From Mastigamoeba balamuthi (taxonomy: Eukaryota; Evosea; Mastigamoebida; Mastigamoebidae), in contig CACRSC010000018.1 of NCBI GenBank assembly GCA_902651635.1, positions 491,019-555,018 of the forward strand: a stretch of 64,000 bases of DNA. Reading direction: 5' to 3'. Shown here piece after piece: positions 11,748 through 23,214 of this stretch (positions are counted from its first letter, which is position 1; each line of letters starts with the position of its first letter). The translations under genes were made by a program, and so were the position numbers. Below the pieces are notes generated by a model. It was not told the DNA's origin. It made no database searches and saw only the letters and a program-made list of their open reading frames with translations.

Positions 11748-12518
11748 GCTGGTCCGGAGCACGTGCGATGAAATGGGGCTCGTCGAGTGCGTTTTTTTTT
11801 GTCTGGCTGCGCGACCTCCGTACCGGCAGAGTGAGCAGCAGCCGCACCTCTTTTCCACTCACTCTACAGGGACACTCTACCCCCGTCTGCTGCCGAGGGT
11901 CACCTCATGACGGCATGGCTCTCAACACACGCAGAAACACCACCACAGCACAACGCACACACAACAGGTACCGCAGGTACCGGGTGGGTGAAGATTTTCT
12001 CAACACACAAATCTTCCCCGCCCTGTGTCACACAGGCGCACGCAACACCCGCTCTTCACTGGAGCAGCACGAGCACCCTCACACAACGCACATCCCTCGG
12101 TATAGACGGTACAAATGATAACAAGTAGTGTGATCTGTACACTCCCATAAGGCGCTTCGTCGACGCCCTTTTGTTACCGTATTTTTCTCCTGGTGCAGAA
12201 AGTAACTGTTGAGAAAAATGTGGTGGGTGCGGGGGAAGATATTGCTTAAACATACGCCGTTAACCCGTCTGATCCTCTGTGATCGACACAATTAGCACTG
12301 ACGCTCCCTATTTCTGCTTAGTCCGTCGGAGGCTTTTGAGTATCACATTTTGATATGAATTCACGCATTTGATACTCGTGTGTCTGTTCCGTTTGTCTCG
12401 TACATCGTGTGTTGTGCTCACATTTCGTATAGACATTGGGAAGAGCTCACACGACTATTGCAGGGGCATTCATCAACGCGGTACTCTGGGTTGAGTTCGA
12501 GGAAACACACACTCACAT
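11748..12518. other. Convergent intergenic region
   Basis: This is the shared 3' flank between the plus-strand gene ending at 11747 and the minus-strand Josephin gene. It is AC-rich around 11930-12110. I see no coding exon, RNA fold or repeat array worth calling. Confidence 0.4.
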
Positions 12519-13400
12519 TTATTGCATGATTGCCACAGTCCCGCGATTGTCAAAGCTCTCACAGACGTTCTCCTTGCCGAACAGCGTGCAGCACGGCCTG
12601 TAGTGCACCAAGAGCACCTCGGCGTCGTACCCCCCGACCCACGCGCCGACGACGGCCGCGGCCTCTGCGTTGTCCCCCACCAGCACGGGGCTCGCCAGCC
12701 GCGAGTCGTGCAGGTACCACACGCACGGGTACGACTGCGGCCGGGCCCTCCGCAGGGCCACCCAGTGCTTCCCGAACAGCCCGTGCTTGACGTTGGCGAT
12801 GGCGCCGACGATCCTCCGGCCCGACAGCATGGCCGTCAGCTCCGCCACGTCTGCGGACCCGCCGTTGAGAATTGGCTGCTGCGGGACAGCCAGGGGGGCG
12901 GGCGGGGCACCAGTGCGGCGGTCGTGCCATCGCACGTCGCAGTCGATCGTGTCCAGCGCGGCCTCTATCACGTTGACGTCGTACTGCCCTCTGCCTCAGG
13001 CGCACCGCCGAGCGCCAGCGGGATTCAGCGACCCGATCCCGCAAAAACCGACGCGTGTTGTGGGATGAGCTTGTGCTGCGTGGGCGCCAAACGGGCACAC
13101 AGGGGGCGAGGGGCGAGTGCGCACAGGAAGGCGATCTGGTGCGTGCTCATCTTTGCCAGCAGCTGCGGGGTGCGCGTGCGGTGCGCGAGGGTGAGGTTGG
13201 CTGCGATCATGTCGAAGTCGTCCTTGGTGAACTGCTGCCTCTGGAGCTGTGTCGGTGGGCAGCGGGGGGGAGGGGACGGAGGCGTGAGACGGCCCAGGAC
13301 GGTGCCCGCGCGGCGGGAGGAGTGGTTGGCGGCGCACCAGGTTGTTCACTGCGTGCAGAGCGCAGAGCATCAGCTTTTGCCTCTCGTGGTACATGGGCAT
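12519..13400 (-). CDS. Josephin-domain deubiquitinase (JOSD1/2-like)
   Basis: Cysteine protease that cleaves ubiquitin from substrates. Exons 13400-13338, 13246-13125 and 12990-12519 give 218 aa, the usual size for JOSD-type proteins with just the Josephin fold. The catalytic triad is visible: Cys in YHERQKLMLCALHAVNN, His in GKHWVALRR, and Asp in YLHDSRL. The splices restore HAVNNL-LQRQQFTKDDFDMIA and AFL-GQYDVNVIEAALDTI, the expected Josephin core (family: F-x-x-x-x-D-x-I and GNYDVNV). There is no ubiquitin-interacting motif or polyglutamine tail, so it is JOSD-like rather than ataxin-3-like. Confidence 0.88.
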
Positions 13401-13820
13401 TGGACGCCGGGCCGGCCGTTCCGCAGGGTAAAAATAAGATTGCCGGGTTGATTTTCTGCGTTTGAGATATTGGATTGTGCAGTCACCTTCAGCGCATGCG
13501 CAGATGAGCGCCGCGAATGCCAATTGCTGTGTATCCCGCTGCCGCAGCCCGCGACTTGTATCGAGCGTGCGTGAATAAATCTTGCTGATATGAGGGGGTT
13601 TTCCATCACACATTTCCGCACACAATTGATGCGTCAGGGAGCGCGAACTCGTATGTCCTAGGCTGGCTGGAGGAGAATCTGCTGCTTGCGGTGACACTAT
13701 CCCCGTTCTCGGAACCCGGAATATCTGGCGGGCCATGAGATACCGCAAAATTCTGACCCCTGGCCCCCAGAAGTCTTCACAACACAAAGGCACAGCACGG
13801 GCACCACAGAACGCGAGCAA
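13401..13820. other. Bidirectional promoter region
   Basis: About 420 nt between the minus-strand Josephin start and the plus-strand ORF starting at 13821. No exon is supported. GAATATCTGG near 13727 and AATCTTGCTGATATG near 13577 are AT-rich islets in an otherwise GC-rich context. Confidence 0.35.
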
Positions 13821-14411
13821 ATGGCCGTCTCACCCGCGTCTCCCTCGGACCCGGCCCTGCGGCCGCTGGCGCCGCTGACGCAGGACCAGGTCCTCGCCGA
13901 GAAGAGCGTCATCGACGCGCTGGGCCGCGGGCTGCAGCAGCGGCTGGGCGACCTCGAGCGCGGCTGCCCCGAGCTGCGGGGCGTCTCGGAGGCGCTGCGG
14001 CCGCTGCTGGACCCCGACAGCACCATGGTGTCGCACGGCCGCGTCGACCTGTGCCGCGAGGGCCGCGCCGTGCTCGAGCGGATGCTGCGGGCCGTCTGCA
14101 GGTGCCGCGTGCAGCGGTGGTCGTCGCAGTGGTCGCTCTCGCGGATGGTCGAGGCCCTCGAGCCCGTGCTGGGCCCCGGGGCGGCCGCCGCGCTGAGGTC
14201 CGCCAAGGACATCGCCAACGCGGCGTCGCACGCGCCCGTGGGGCGCCAGGCGCCCGAGTTCGACCTCCGGTACCTGAGGGCGTTCCTCTACAGCTTCCAG
14301 ACGTCGCTCGAGGCCGTCATCGCCGAGATCGAGACGGCGCCCAAGCACAGGGCGCGGCAGCTCCAGCGGGTCGTGTGCCACAGGTCACAGGGCGCCATGA
14401 CGAGCGCCTAG
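13821..14411 (+). CDS. Hypothetical single-exon helical protein
   Basis: A 196-aa intronless ORF with typical host codon use. It is mostly helical: QDQVLAEKSVIDALGRGLQQRL, then GRAVLERMLRAVCRC, and a C-terminal LRYLRAFLYSFQTSLEAVIAEIE helix. I see no signal peptide, membrane span or catalytic motif. The phrase SAKDIANAASHAP is slightly reminiscent of HEPN or RNA-binding helical bundles, but this is not enough to name a family. The start is the first in-frame ATG, after a stop-containing upstream region. Confidence 0.6.
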   Translation: MAVSPASPSDPALRPLAPLTQDQVLAEKSVIDALGRGLQQRLGDLERGCPELRGVSEALRPLLDPDSTMVSHGRVDLCREGRAVLERMLRAVCRCRVQRWSSQWSLSRMVEALEPVLGPGAAAALRSAKDIANAASHAPVGRQAPEFDLRYLRAFLYSFQTSLEAVIAEIETAPKHRARQLQRVVCHRSQGAMTSA

Positions 14412-14896
14412 GCGGGCGGCGCGCGCCGTAGAGGGTTCCGCGAACAACGCTGGCTGCCATGTAGTTTTGTTCAACACAACAACCGCCTTTCCTGGGAATT
14501 TGCTCCTTTGAAGTCCGCACCAGCCGGGTGCGGAAGATACCGGGATATCAAAGCTGGCGCCATGGCCGGCCCGCCGGTGCGTCTCCCACCATCCAGCAGA
14601 GGTGGGGGAGGATGGGGATGAGAGTGCCGCTCGGGGGCGAGGAATCAACTGAGTAACGAGCAGATTGAGTTTGGCAGGTTGTGCAAACTGGGTGAAAGAC
14701 AGCATGCAACTCGGTGTGCATCCTCGCCGCCCTTTTGCCGGGGGGACAGACGGGGGGTGCGGGACAGCCCAGGCGGTTGCCACCCGCGCATTTCGTCGCC
14801 CGAATCTCGGGCCCCGCCGAGTCTGAGAATATCGGCTCGCTCGCTGCCTCGTCTCTTGCTCACACAACACCGGTTTTGGGTGTGGATGTGTGGGCA
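14412..14896. other. Intergenic region
   Basis: About 485 nt upstream of the receptor-kinase gene. No coding exon is supported. GAATATCGG near 14826 is the only AT-rich islet close to the start at 14897. Confidence 0.35.
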
Positions 14897-17800
14897 ATGG
14901 CAACAGGGACTCAGAACCCGCTGCGCCCGCTGGCCCCCCTCCTGCCGCTGCTGCTGCTCCTCGCCGGGCTCGCCGCTGCCTCGCCGCCCCCGTTCTACGC
15001 CGCGAGCGTCGCGCCCTCGCGGGCCTTTGCGTGGGCGAACCTCCGCACGTGGTCCGAGCCCGGCGGCTGCGTCCACGTCGCGTTTACGACGCTTCCCAAC
15101 GCGTCCTCGTTCGGCTCGTTCGCGTTCTCGTCGTTCGGCATCGCCGACTACAGGGTCCGTGGGCTGCCCCGCCCCGGGGCTGCTCCGCCGGGGCTTTTTT
15201 TCGGTCGATTTCGTGCCGCCGAAGTTCCCGTGCTGACAGAACCGCTGCGCCCGCTTGCTGCGTGCCGCCCCCCCGCGCGCGCAGGACACGTATGTCGAGG
15301 GCTTCAGGGCGGCCGTCGGAGGGTGCGCGTCCGTCGCGTCGTCGTCCCGCCTGGTGTTCGAGTCTGTCCAGGTCCGGAGCGCCCGCCCGCGCCTCTCTGT
15401 CAGCCCGCCTCCCCAGCAGGCGGTTTCTTACGTCATTATCTCCCCTCCAGGTAATAAACGCTGTAGATCTCGCCGGGTCTGAGCTGCCCATATCCGTCTC
15501 GTTCACGCCGTTCAACTCGAGCGGCCGGTGTCAACGTGCGTTTGCTCGCTTGCGCGTTTGCGCTTTGCTGGTTGCGATTTTTGGTATCCAGGCGGCCCGA
15601 GTGACCCGTCGGTTCTCTTCTTTTCCCTCTCTCCAGCGCTGTACCAGGACATGGGGTCTGTGCAGTGGGACCTCGACTGGGTGAAGCTGGGCGACAGGAT
15701 GCAGCTCTTGGTCAACGTGCACGCGTCGGTGGTCGCCGACGTCGAGCTCTCGTGCGTGGCCATCACACAGCTGCAGCCCGTCATCTGCAACGGCTCGTGG
15801 GTCGGCGGCCTCGAGCAGTGCGAGATCGGGGGCAAGGGCTGCTCGGGCTGCAGATGCGCCACTGGCTGGCAGCAGTCCAACCCGCGCAAGCGCTCCTGCA
15901 CCCCAAGTCCGCTGCCCCTCCGTCCACCCCCTCCCGTGCCGTCGGGTCCCCCGCTGACGCTCGCTGGCCTCTCAAGGCTGCGCGGCACTCCCGACGCCGA
16001 CGCAGTGCGCGCAGTCCGCGATGGGGTGCGCGTGGTGCAGCAGCACGAAGACGTGCCAGAGCGACAAGCTGACGTGCCTCGAGTGCTCGCAGTACAGCCA
16101 GTACTCGTGCCCCGTGGGGTGCAGCTGGTGCAAGTCGGCGGGCAAGTGCCAGAGGGCCGGCGACCCCTGCACCGCGTGCCAGAGGGCCCCCATGCCGCAG
16201 TGCGACGCCCTGCCTGGGTGCCAGTGGTGCGAGCCCAGCGCCGGCTGCACGAACGTCGACGAGTGCACTCCGTGCTTCTCGTCCGCCTCTAGCAGCACCT
16301 GCAAGCAGGCTGGCTGCAAATGGTCCCTACCTGCTCCCGACCCCTCCCCTTCTGTTCCCCCCCCTCCGCCTTACGTCGCTCGTCGTAGGTGCCCGTATGC
16401 CAAGCGCTGCCAGCTGGCAAAGTTTGACTGCTCGACCTGCACGCCGCGAGACGAGGACGACAACTGCACGAGCGAGTGCAGCTGGTGCTCGTCAGAGGAC
16501 GTGTGCTCCAACGCCTCGTGGCCGTGCCCCGACTGCCAGAGCATACACTCGCGCACGCAGTGCGACCTGTACGAGGGCTGCGAGTGGTGCCAGTCGCGCC
16601 TCGAGTGCCTGTCCGAGGACGACGGCGAGGACTGCGACAACTGCTACACCACGAGGGACAGCCTCGAGTGCCGCGCCATGCCCGGGTGCTCGTGGTGCGC
16701 CAAGCCCACGACGTGCATCGACACGGACGACGTCAGCGGCTGCCCCGTGTGCCGCGACGTCACGTACCCCAGCGACTGCAACGCGTACGGGTGCAAGTGG
16801 TGCTCGACGTCGCTCGAGTGCTACGACAGCGAGTGCTTCCCCTGCGACTACTTTGCCCACGAGGCCTGCGCGTCTGCCCCGGGGTGCCTCTGGTGCGGCA
16901 CGTCGTGCACCAACGCGTCGTACTGTCCCAACGGAACCGCTGTGACGTGCTCCAACTTCACCGACTGCTACTCGTGCGTGTACGACTCGGAGTGCGTCTG
17001 GTGCCGCGAGTCCAAGGTCGTTTCTTCCCCTGAAAAGCGACTCTAGAACTCACGCCAGTTGCGACAGACATGCGCGGACAGAGCTGAGAGGACAAGCGAG
17101 TGCCATACATCGTGCCCTGGGCGAAGTATGCATAGCATTTCCTGTGGCATTTCTCACTACTTTACCCCCCTCTTCCAAGACCCTTACTTGATCTACTACT
17201 ACGCCATCGGAGGGGTTGGGGCGCTGCTGCTGCTCGTTGCCGTGTCGTTCTACCCCGTGTGCAGGCTCATCAGGTCAGTGAGCGATCAAGAGGACGACGA
17301 AGGGAAGCCGCTGATTACCCGCCGAAACATCGCCGAGCTGAGCAAAGGGAAGATCGTGGACTCTTTCCAGCCGTGTGTCCAGGGCCCCTTGTCGCTCGAG
17401 GCGCGCCCGCTCCTCTTTTCTTGGCACCCGTGCAACTGACGCGCCTCTCTGGGAACAGTTCTCCAAGCTGACGCTGTACTTCGGGAAGCCCACGAGCCAG
17501 GCGCAGGTCAACACTGTGCTCCTGGACTACTTCCAGATCAGAAACCTCTCGCGGAAAGCGCGCTACTTCGCGTTCTCCCACCGCGAACCCTCGCCGAAGA
17601 TGACGCTAACCTTCTCTCCGCCAAGCGGTGTCATCAAACCGGTTGGTAACAAGACAGTACCGCTCACTTGCAACTGCGTCTCACCTAGCCATCCCAGGGG
17701 AAGAACGTCACCGTCGAGGCAACGCTGACGGTGCACTGCACGACGCGCGTCGCGCTCAAGGTCCCGCTCACACTTTACGGTGCGCTCGTGGGCCAATATG

Positions 17801-19170
17801 GACCTTCCTCCCTGACGATGCGAGCAGGCGATGAGGACAAGCAGGCCAGAACCCCTATGTGGATTGAGATCGCAGTGGAGACCGCGCTTTCGTCATTCCT
17901 CGACATCGACGAAATTGATGTGCGGAGTACTTCTATCATCTTGATACTCTCCTAATTCCAAGGCGCAGATGGGAAGCGCTGTGGGAGAAGGCGCTTGCTC
18001 AATCGTGTACAGAGGGAAATGGCGAGGTCAAGAGGTGAAGCTCCTATTCGCACGCCCGATCTCCACATTTCATCTCACCAAACTCAGGTCGCGGTCAAGA
18101 TGCCCAAATTCCAGCAGAACCTTGCGACGGTCTCAAACTTCCAACGAGAGGTCGCTCCATCTCACCCCGCTCTTGGCTTATTCTCCAAGTGGACAGATTG
18201 CAACTCTCGAGAGGCTTCGGAACCCGTACGTTTTGCAGATGCTCGGGTCTGTTCGGATCCCAGGGAACCTCGCTATTGTGACTGTGCGGCTCGTGTCTCG
18301 GGGCTCTCTTAGCTGACCACCCTTGCAGGAGTTTCTATCTCTGGGGTCGCTGGCCGAGGTCCTGCTGAGGCAGCAGTGGCCGTGGGTCCTGAAGCTCTCC
18401 TACGCGCTTGACATAGCACGGGGCATGAACTTCCTTCACGCGAGTGGCATCCTACACAGAGACCTCAAGGTAACCCCCACGTGGGCCCAGTCCCCTGACC
18501 CCCCATTGCAGTCCGAGAACGTGATGGTCGTGTCGACGGAGCCGAGGTCGCCTGTGCACTGTAAGATCGCGGACTTCAACAACACCAGAGACGTGAACGA
18601 GACCGCGCCCGCTCTCGAGCTCACCGCGAGTATGGCCCTCCCCACAAACTTTCCTCGGTTCTCACCATGAACACCATTCAGCTGTAGGAACTCCCGCATG
18701 TAAGGATGCGCCCATTGCTGGCTCACTGCAACTGACCACATTTGGCAGACATGGCGCCCGAATTGCTCTCTGCCAGCAACGACGCTCGATTCACACCCAA
18801 GGCGGACGTCTTCTCGTACGGCGTGTTGTTGTACGAGATCCTGACGCAGAGCATCCCCTACGCGAACGTAGCCGGAATCGACAAGATACTGGGTACAGCC
18901 CCAACTGTGGTCACGTGCCCTGATGCATGTTGTGCGAAACAGACATTGTCGTCTTTGTGTGTTCTGGCAGGAGGCTTGCCATACCACCAGACTGCAACGC
19001 TACCTACTCGGAGCTGATCCAACACTGTTGGGACCAGTCTCCTGATAGCCGACCAGGTACCACATCTTCTGTGCCTCTTCTCGCGTCTCACGTGTTTGTC
19101 AGCGTTCTCGGATGCCATTGTCAAGGTCGGGGAAATGCTACGCGCTGAACAGAATCCAGTTAGTAAGTGA
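14897..19170 (+). CDS. Single-pass receptor protein kinase with CxWC cysteine repeats
   Basis: Plasma-membrane receptor with a cytoplasmic TKL/Tyr-like kinase. The early exons are well placed: 14897-15154, 15285-15371, 15451-15535, 15637-15906, 15977-16322, 16389-17016, 17059-17125, then 17180 onward. A signal peptide (PLLPLLLLLAGLAAA) is followed by a beta-rich ectodomain. About ten Cys repeats of the form GC-x-WC-x(5,6)-C, PSI/plexin-like, come next. The transmembrane segment is YYYAIGGVGALLLLVAVSFYP. A juxtamembrane piece (ITRRNIAELSKGK) precedes a beta-sandwich module resembling the MSP-like domains of amoebal TMKs (PPSGVIKP...VTVEATLTVHC). The kinase shows GEGACSIVYRG, VAVK, LHRDLKSENVMV, a DFN in place of DFG, MAPELL, DVFSYGVLLYEILT and a late CWDQSPDSRP. 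The end at 19170 assumes no further splice after AEQNPV. Confidence 0.8.
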
Positions 19171-19455
19171 ACTCAGCAAAGTTATTCCGTGCTGTACGAT
19201 ATTTGGTTTCCTGCCTTCCTTGTCACTCTAGAAGAGATCAATTGAACACTTGTCGAGCTTGTCGGGTCTTCGGCATGATGTTGGGAGGCGACTCCCCTCA
19301 GCTGGCGGCTTGCCAAGCAGGCCCTCGCGTCACGCCAATCCAAAGCAGGGCACCCGTTTTCTGAGGGAGACCCACTGGGTCACCCCGGAAACCTGAAACA
19401 GAGGCAACGTGGCACCGCTGTCTCCCCCGCACACCCTCCCTTACATCGGACACCA
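19171..19455. other. Intergenic region
   Basis: A short spacer between the receptor kinase and the Sel1/MYND gene. Nothing is recognised in it. Confidence 0.3.
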
Positions 19456-22400
19456 ATGGAGGCCTCGTGGGACCTCGCTGGCCGCTACTCCTCCGCGATC
19501 GCCTGCGTGACGGCCCCGCTCGTGGCCCTCGTGTCTGCGCACGTGCCGCCCGGCGTCCCCGCGCCCCGCGACTTCGGCGCCGCCGTCAAGCTGCTCGCGC
19601 GCTCGGACCCCGTGCGCTCGCGGCTGCGCGCGCTCGGCGTCGAGCTGCCGGACCGCCGGACGGTCGAGGGCGCTGTGCTCGCGCGCAACCTGGTGGCCCA
19701 CCAGGCGGACATCGGCCCGCGCAAGGAGCGGCTGGGGCGCTGCCTCGCGGGCCTCGCGCGGGCCGTGGGCGGCCCCGAGTGCGCGCGGCGGGTGGAGGCC
19801 ATCCTGGCTACGCCGCTGGCGCAGCGGGNGGAGGCCATCCTGGCGACGCCGCTGGCGCAGCGGGCAGGGGAGGCTGCTGCTGCTGCCGCGCCCCAGCAGT
19901 GCCCGCCGGAGCCCGAGCAGAGCGCAGCAGCGCAGCCGGAGCAGACGGAGAAGGCGGCTGGCACAGGGGAAATGGAAGAGACAGAGGACGAGGACCTACA
20001 CGCGGACGCCACCGAGGCGCAGGCTGGCCAAGACGAGGTAGGCGCCTGGGTGGGGGCGGGTGGGACTGTGTCGCCGGGGCCTCTCACTCAGCCGGGTCGA
20101 GAGGGCTGGCATCGAGGTGCCTGCAGCGCTCCCAACGGCTGCCATGTTGCACCGCTGGCCTGACTCCAACAACACCCTCAGAAGGCAGCAGCTGCAGCCC
20201 CTGCTCCCGGCAACGAGGACAAGAGCACGGGCGAGGGAATCAGCGCCGGCAGCGGCAGCAGCAGCAGCAAGGGCAGGAAGAACAAGAAGAAGAGGCTGCG
20301 CCGGAAGCAGCAGCAGCAGCAGCGCAGGGAGCGCCAGCAGGAGGGCGCGGCCGACGACGAGCTGCACAGGCTGCTGGCCGCTGCGCGCGCCCACATGGCG
20401 GCCGGGCGCTACTCCGAGGCCATGGGGCCGCTCAACGACGCGGTCCTCTGCGCGCCCTCGTCGGGCCGCGCGCTGCAGCTGCGCTGCGAGTGCGAGTCGC
20501 GCATCGGCCTCTGGCGCGAGTCGCGCGAGGACGCAGAGGACGCGCTGCTCTGCCCGGGCCCCGACGCCCCCGACGCCCTGCGCTGCCGCGAGCTGCTCGC
20601 CAGGGCGCTGCTCGAGCTGGGGCTGCTCGACGACTGCGAGCGCGTCTGCGCGTCGGGCCTCGAGCTCAGCAGCCGCTCGTCTGCGCTGCTCTCTGTGCGC
20701 CGCGAGGCCGCGGCACGGCGCAGGGCCAGCGAGTACGGGCGCGCGCCCTCGGAAGACGAGGTCGTGGGAGACCTCGGGGAGTACGTGCGGGCCAGGATGG
20801 ACCAGTTCCTCGCCAGCCCGCCCAGCGCGGCACCGGAGGACGTGGAGGTGCTCGTCGGCAGCGCTGTGAAGCGGCACATGCGGGGGCTACTCCTCTCCGG
20901 CGAGGCCGGCGCAGCGCGCGCCAGGGGCGACGGTGCCCTCGCTCTTCGCAAGTATCTGGAGGCCGCGGAGATCGGCAACGCAGAGGCCATATACAACTTG
21001 GTTGCTCTCTCTCTCTCTCTCTCTCTCTCTGCGACCTCTGCTAACCGTTGTATTGGCCTGTCATAGGCCCTTGTGACAACGGACGAGGAGAGGCGCTTCA
21101 AGGACCTTTCTCGTGTCGCAAGGATGAAGCCCTACGTCTCCTTCGGCCGTGGAAAAGAGCTGCCAGTGAACCGCTTCGGTGTCGCGCACGCGGAGAACTC
21201 GCTGGGGATCTACTACCGCGACGGCAAAGGCCGCGACCCAGACCCCGTGGAGGCGTTCCGGTGGTTCCAGCGCTCCGCCTCGCACGGCGACTGCGCCCAG
21301 GGGCTCGGCAACTACGGCTGCGCGCTGCTGCGGGGAGAGGGCACCGCACCCAACGCAGAGATGGCCCGCGGGGCCTTCGAGAAGGCCGCACAGCAGGGCG
21401 ACGCTGCCGCAATAGCGAATCTCGCCCTGATGCTCGCGCAGGGCACTGGCGGTCCGAGGGATGCTGACAGAGCGGAGCGCCTGCTCGAGGAGGTGTCTCG
21501 CTCGGGCTACACGGAGGCCGCCATCATCTTGCAGAACCTGCGCAGCACGGGGCTTTTGGGTGCCCTCGCCGCCGAGAAGCGCACGCCGCTCGAAGAGGGC
21601 CCCGGAGCAAGCACGGACGGCATCTACGTGCTGGGAAGGAACTATCTCGAGGGCTCCGGTGGCGTCCAGAAAGACAGAGCGAAGGCCATTGGTCTCCTGC
21701 GCCTGGCAGCGGACAAGGGGCACGCAGACGCTGCTGCGACGCTGGCTGCGGAGTTTGGCCGTGAGAACGAGAACGGGGAGGAGGTGCGATATCTGCGGAT
21801 GGCGGCCGAGCGCGGCCACCGCGAGTGCCAGCAGAGGCTTGCCGAGGTCCTCTTCGCCGGCCACGGGTGTAAGCGTGATGTGCAGGAGGCCCGCAAGTGG
21901 GCACTGAGGGCAGACCCCTCGTGCACGCCCCAGCAGCTCGTGGAGAAGGAGCAGATGGGACAACACCTCTGCGAGTCAGAGAACGCGGCTGGTTTGAGCT
22001 CTGCTGGCATGTCCTTGTTGCAGCGCATCGCCCGCAATGTGGCCTCCGTCGTTCCTAATGCAGAGACGCGTGACGCGACCCTCGAATCCCTCCGTGTGCT
22101 CGAAGGGCTCGCCAAGACAAAACCAGAGATCAAGAAGAGCGAGTACCATACAGACAAGTCGCAACTCATAGTCGAGGCGACAAGAGGTAATGCCACCGCC
22201 CAGCGCATTCTCGATGCCACGGCGCAGGTGCTGGTAGCCAAGCAGCTCATCGAGGAAGGCGGCACTGACCCAGCTGTCCAAGCCCGCGCGGTCGAAATGG
22301 CCAGCAATGCGTACCTGTTGGCCGAGGCTCCGATGCCAGTGCCGAACTCCATCATCGACGCCTCGCGCTGCATCGTCGCGAAGGACGGCTGTTGCAACTG

Positions 22401-23058
22401 GCACGCGTGGCATGCCTTCTTCATCTGGGGTATCCAGGGCAGTACAGAGGAGCGCTGCTGCATAATCGAGCGTGTCGCCCGTCGTGCCAAGGACTGCTCC
22501 TTCCTGCAGGCGCTCTACGGCTGCGCGTGCGGCTTCGTTCAGAGGCACGACGAGGGGATTGCAGCTCTCCTGCGCGCCATAGAGCTCGACCCTGGAAACT
22601 CGTCCTACTATTACCACCTGGCGACACACCTGCGCCTCAGGGGTGAGCCAGAAGCAGCGTCGCGGGCCTACAGGAAGTACCTCGACGGGGCGCTGTCGGG
22701 CTCGAGGCGCCTCGCGGAGGCTCATTACTGCCTGGCCGAGTACTATTTGGAGGCGCAGAACACCGAGAAGTGCTTGCTGCACGTGGGGGCCGCTCAGTAC
22801 TCGGAGCGCACGCGCCTGTCGTGCTTCCCTCCAGTCAACGTTCCCGCCAAGCACGCATTGCAGCTGCTGTGGACTGTGAAGGGCGGCGCATGCCCAACCA
22901 TCCCAGATGTTCCGCGGTGCTCGATGTGCCTCAAGGCAGGCTACCTGAAGTGCCCCTGCGGAGGCCCCAGGTACTGCTCGGAGCAGTGCCAGCGTGCTGG
23001 CTGGAAAGAGCACCGCAGCTGTTGCTCGTGCAAGAAGGCGCACTCGCAGACCAAGTGA
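19456..23058 (+). CDS. Sel1-like/TPR repeat protein with C-terminal MYND zinc finger
   Basis: Probable protein-interaction scaffold. Exons 19456-20037, 20182-21000 and 21067-23058 give about 1,130 aa in one frame. The N-terminal 190 residues are unrecognised and contain a 12-codon tandem repeat with one ambiguous base. A Lys/Gln-rich linker (KGRKNKKKRLRRKQQQQQ) precedes TPR-like helices (AAGRYSEAMGPLNDAVLCAPSS). Several Sel1-like repeats follow (NSLGIYYRDGKG, AFRWFQRSASHGDCAQGLGNYGC, AKAIGLLRLAADKGHADA, EEVRYLRMAAERGHRECQ). Further TPR-like helices lead to a MYND finger: CSMCLKAGYLKCPCG, then YCSEQCQRAGWKEHRSCCSC. All the expected Cys/His ligands are visible. Sel1 and MYND combinations are common in amoebae and oomycetes. 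The binding partner is unknown. Confidence 0.85.
19789..19860 (+). repeat. 36-nt tandem repeat with an ambiguous base
   Basis: Two copies of a 12-codon unit (RVEAILATPLAQ) lie in the N-terminal part of the Sel1/MYND protein. The second copy contains the only N in the window, at 19829; a T there would make the copies encode the same peptide. The assembly may have collapsed or extended copies here. Confidence 0.9.
21003..21031 (+). repeat. (CT)n microsatellite inside an intron
   Basis: A pure CT run of about 14 units just after the donor at 21001, in the second intron of the Sel1/MYND gene. It acts as an extended pyrimidine tract and is a likely length-polymorphic site. Confidence 0.9.
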
Positions 23059-23214
23059 GTAGATGACGGGGAAGGAAGGAACAAAGGGGTGTGTGCTTTG
23101 CTCCTGGGCTATTGTTACTGAAGTGTTGTTGTTACCCAGTGGATTGAGGGACTTCGGTTCTAACGTAATGATTGCTATTCCCGGCGGAGTCAGCAGACTG
23201 TCGAGCACGCACGA

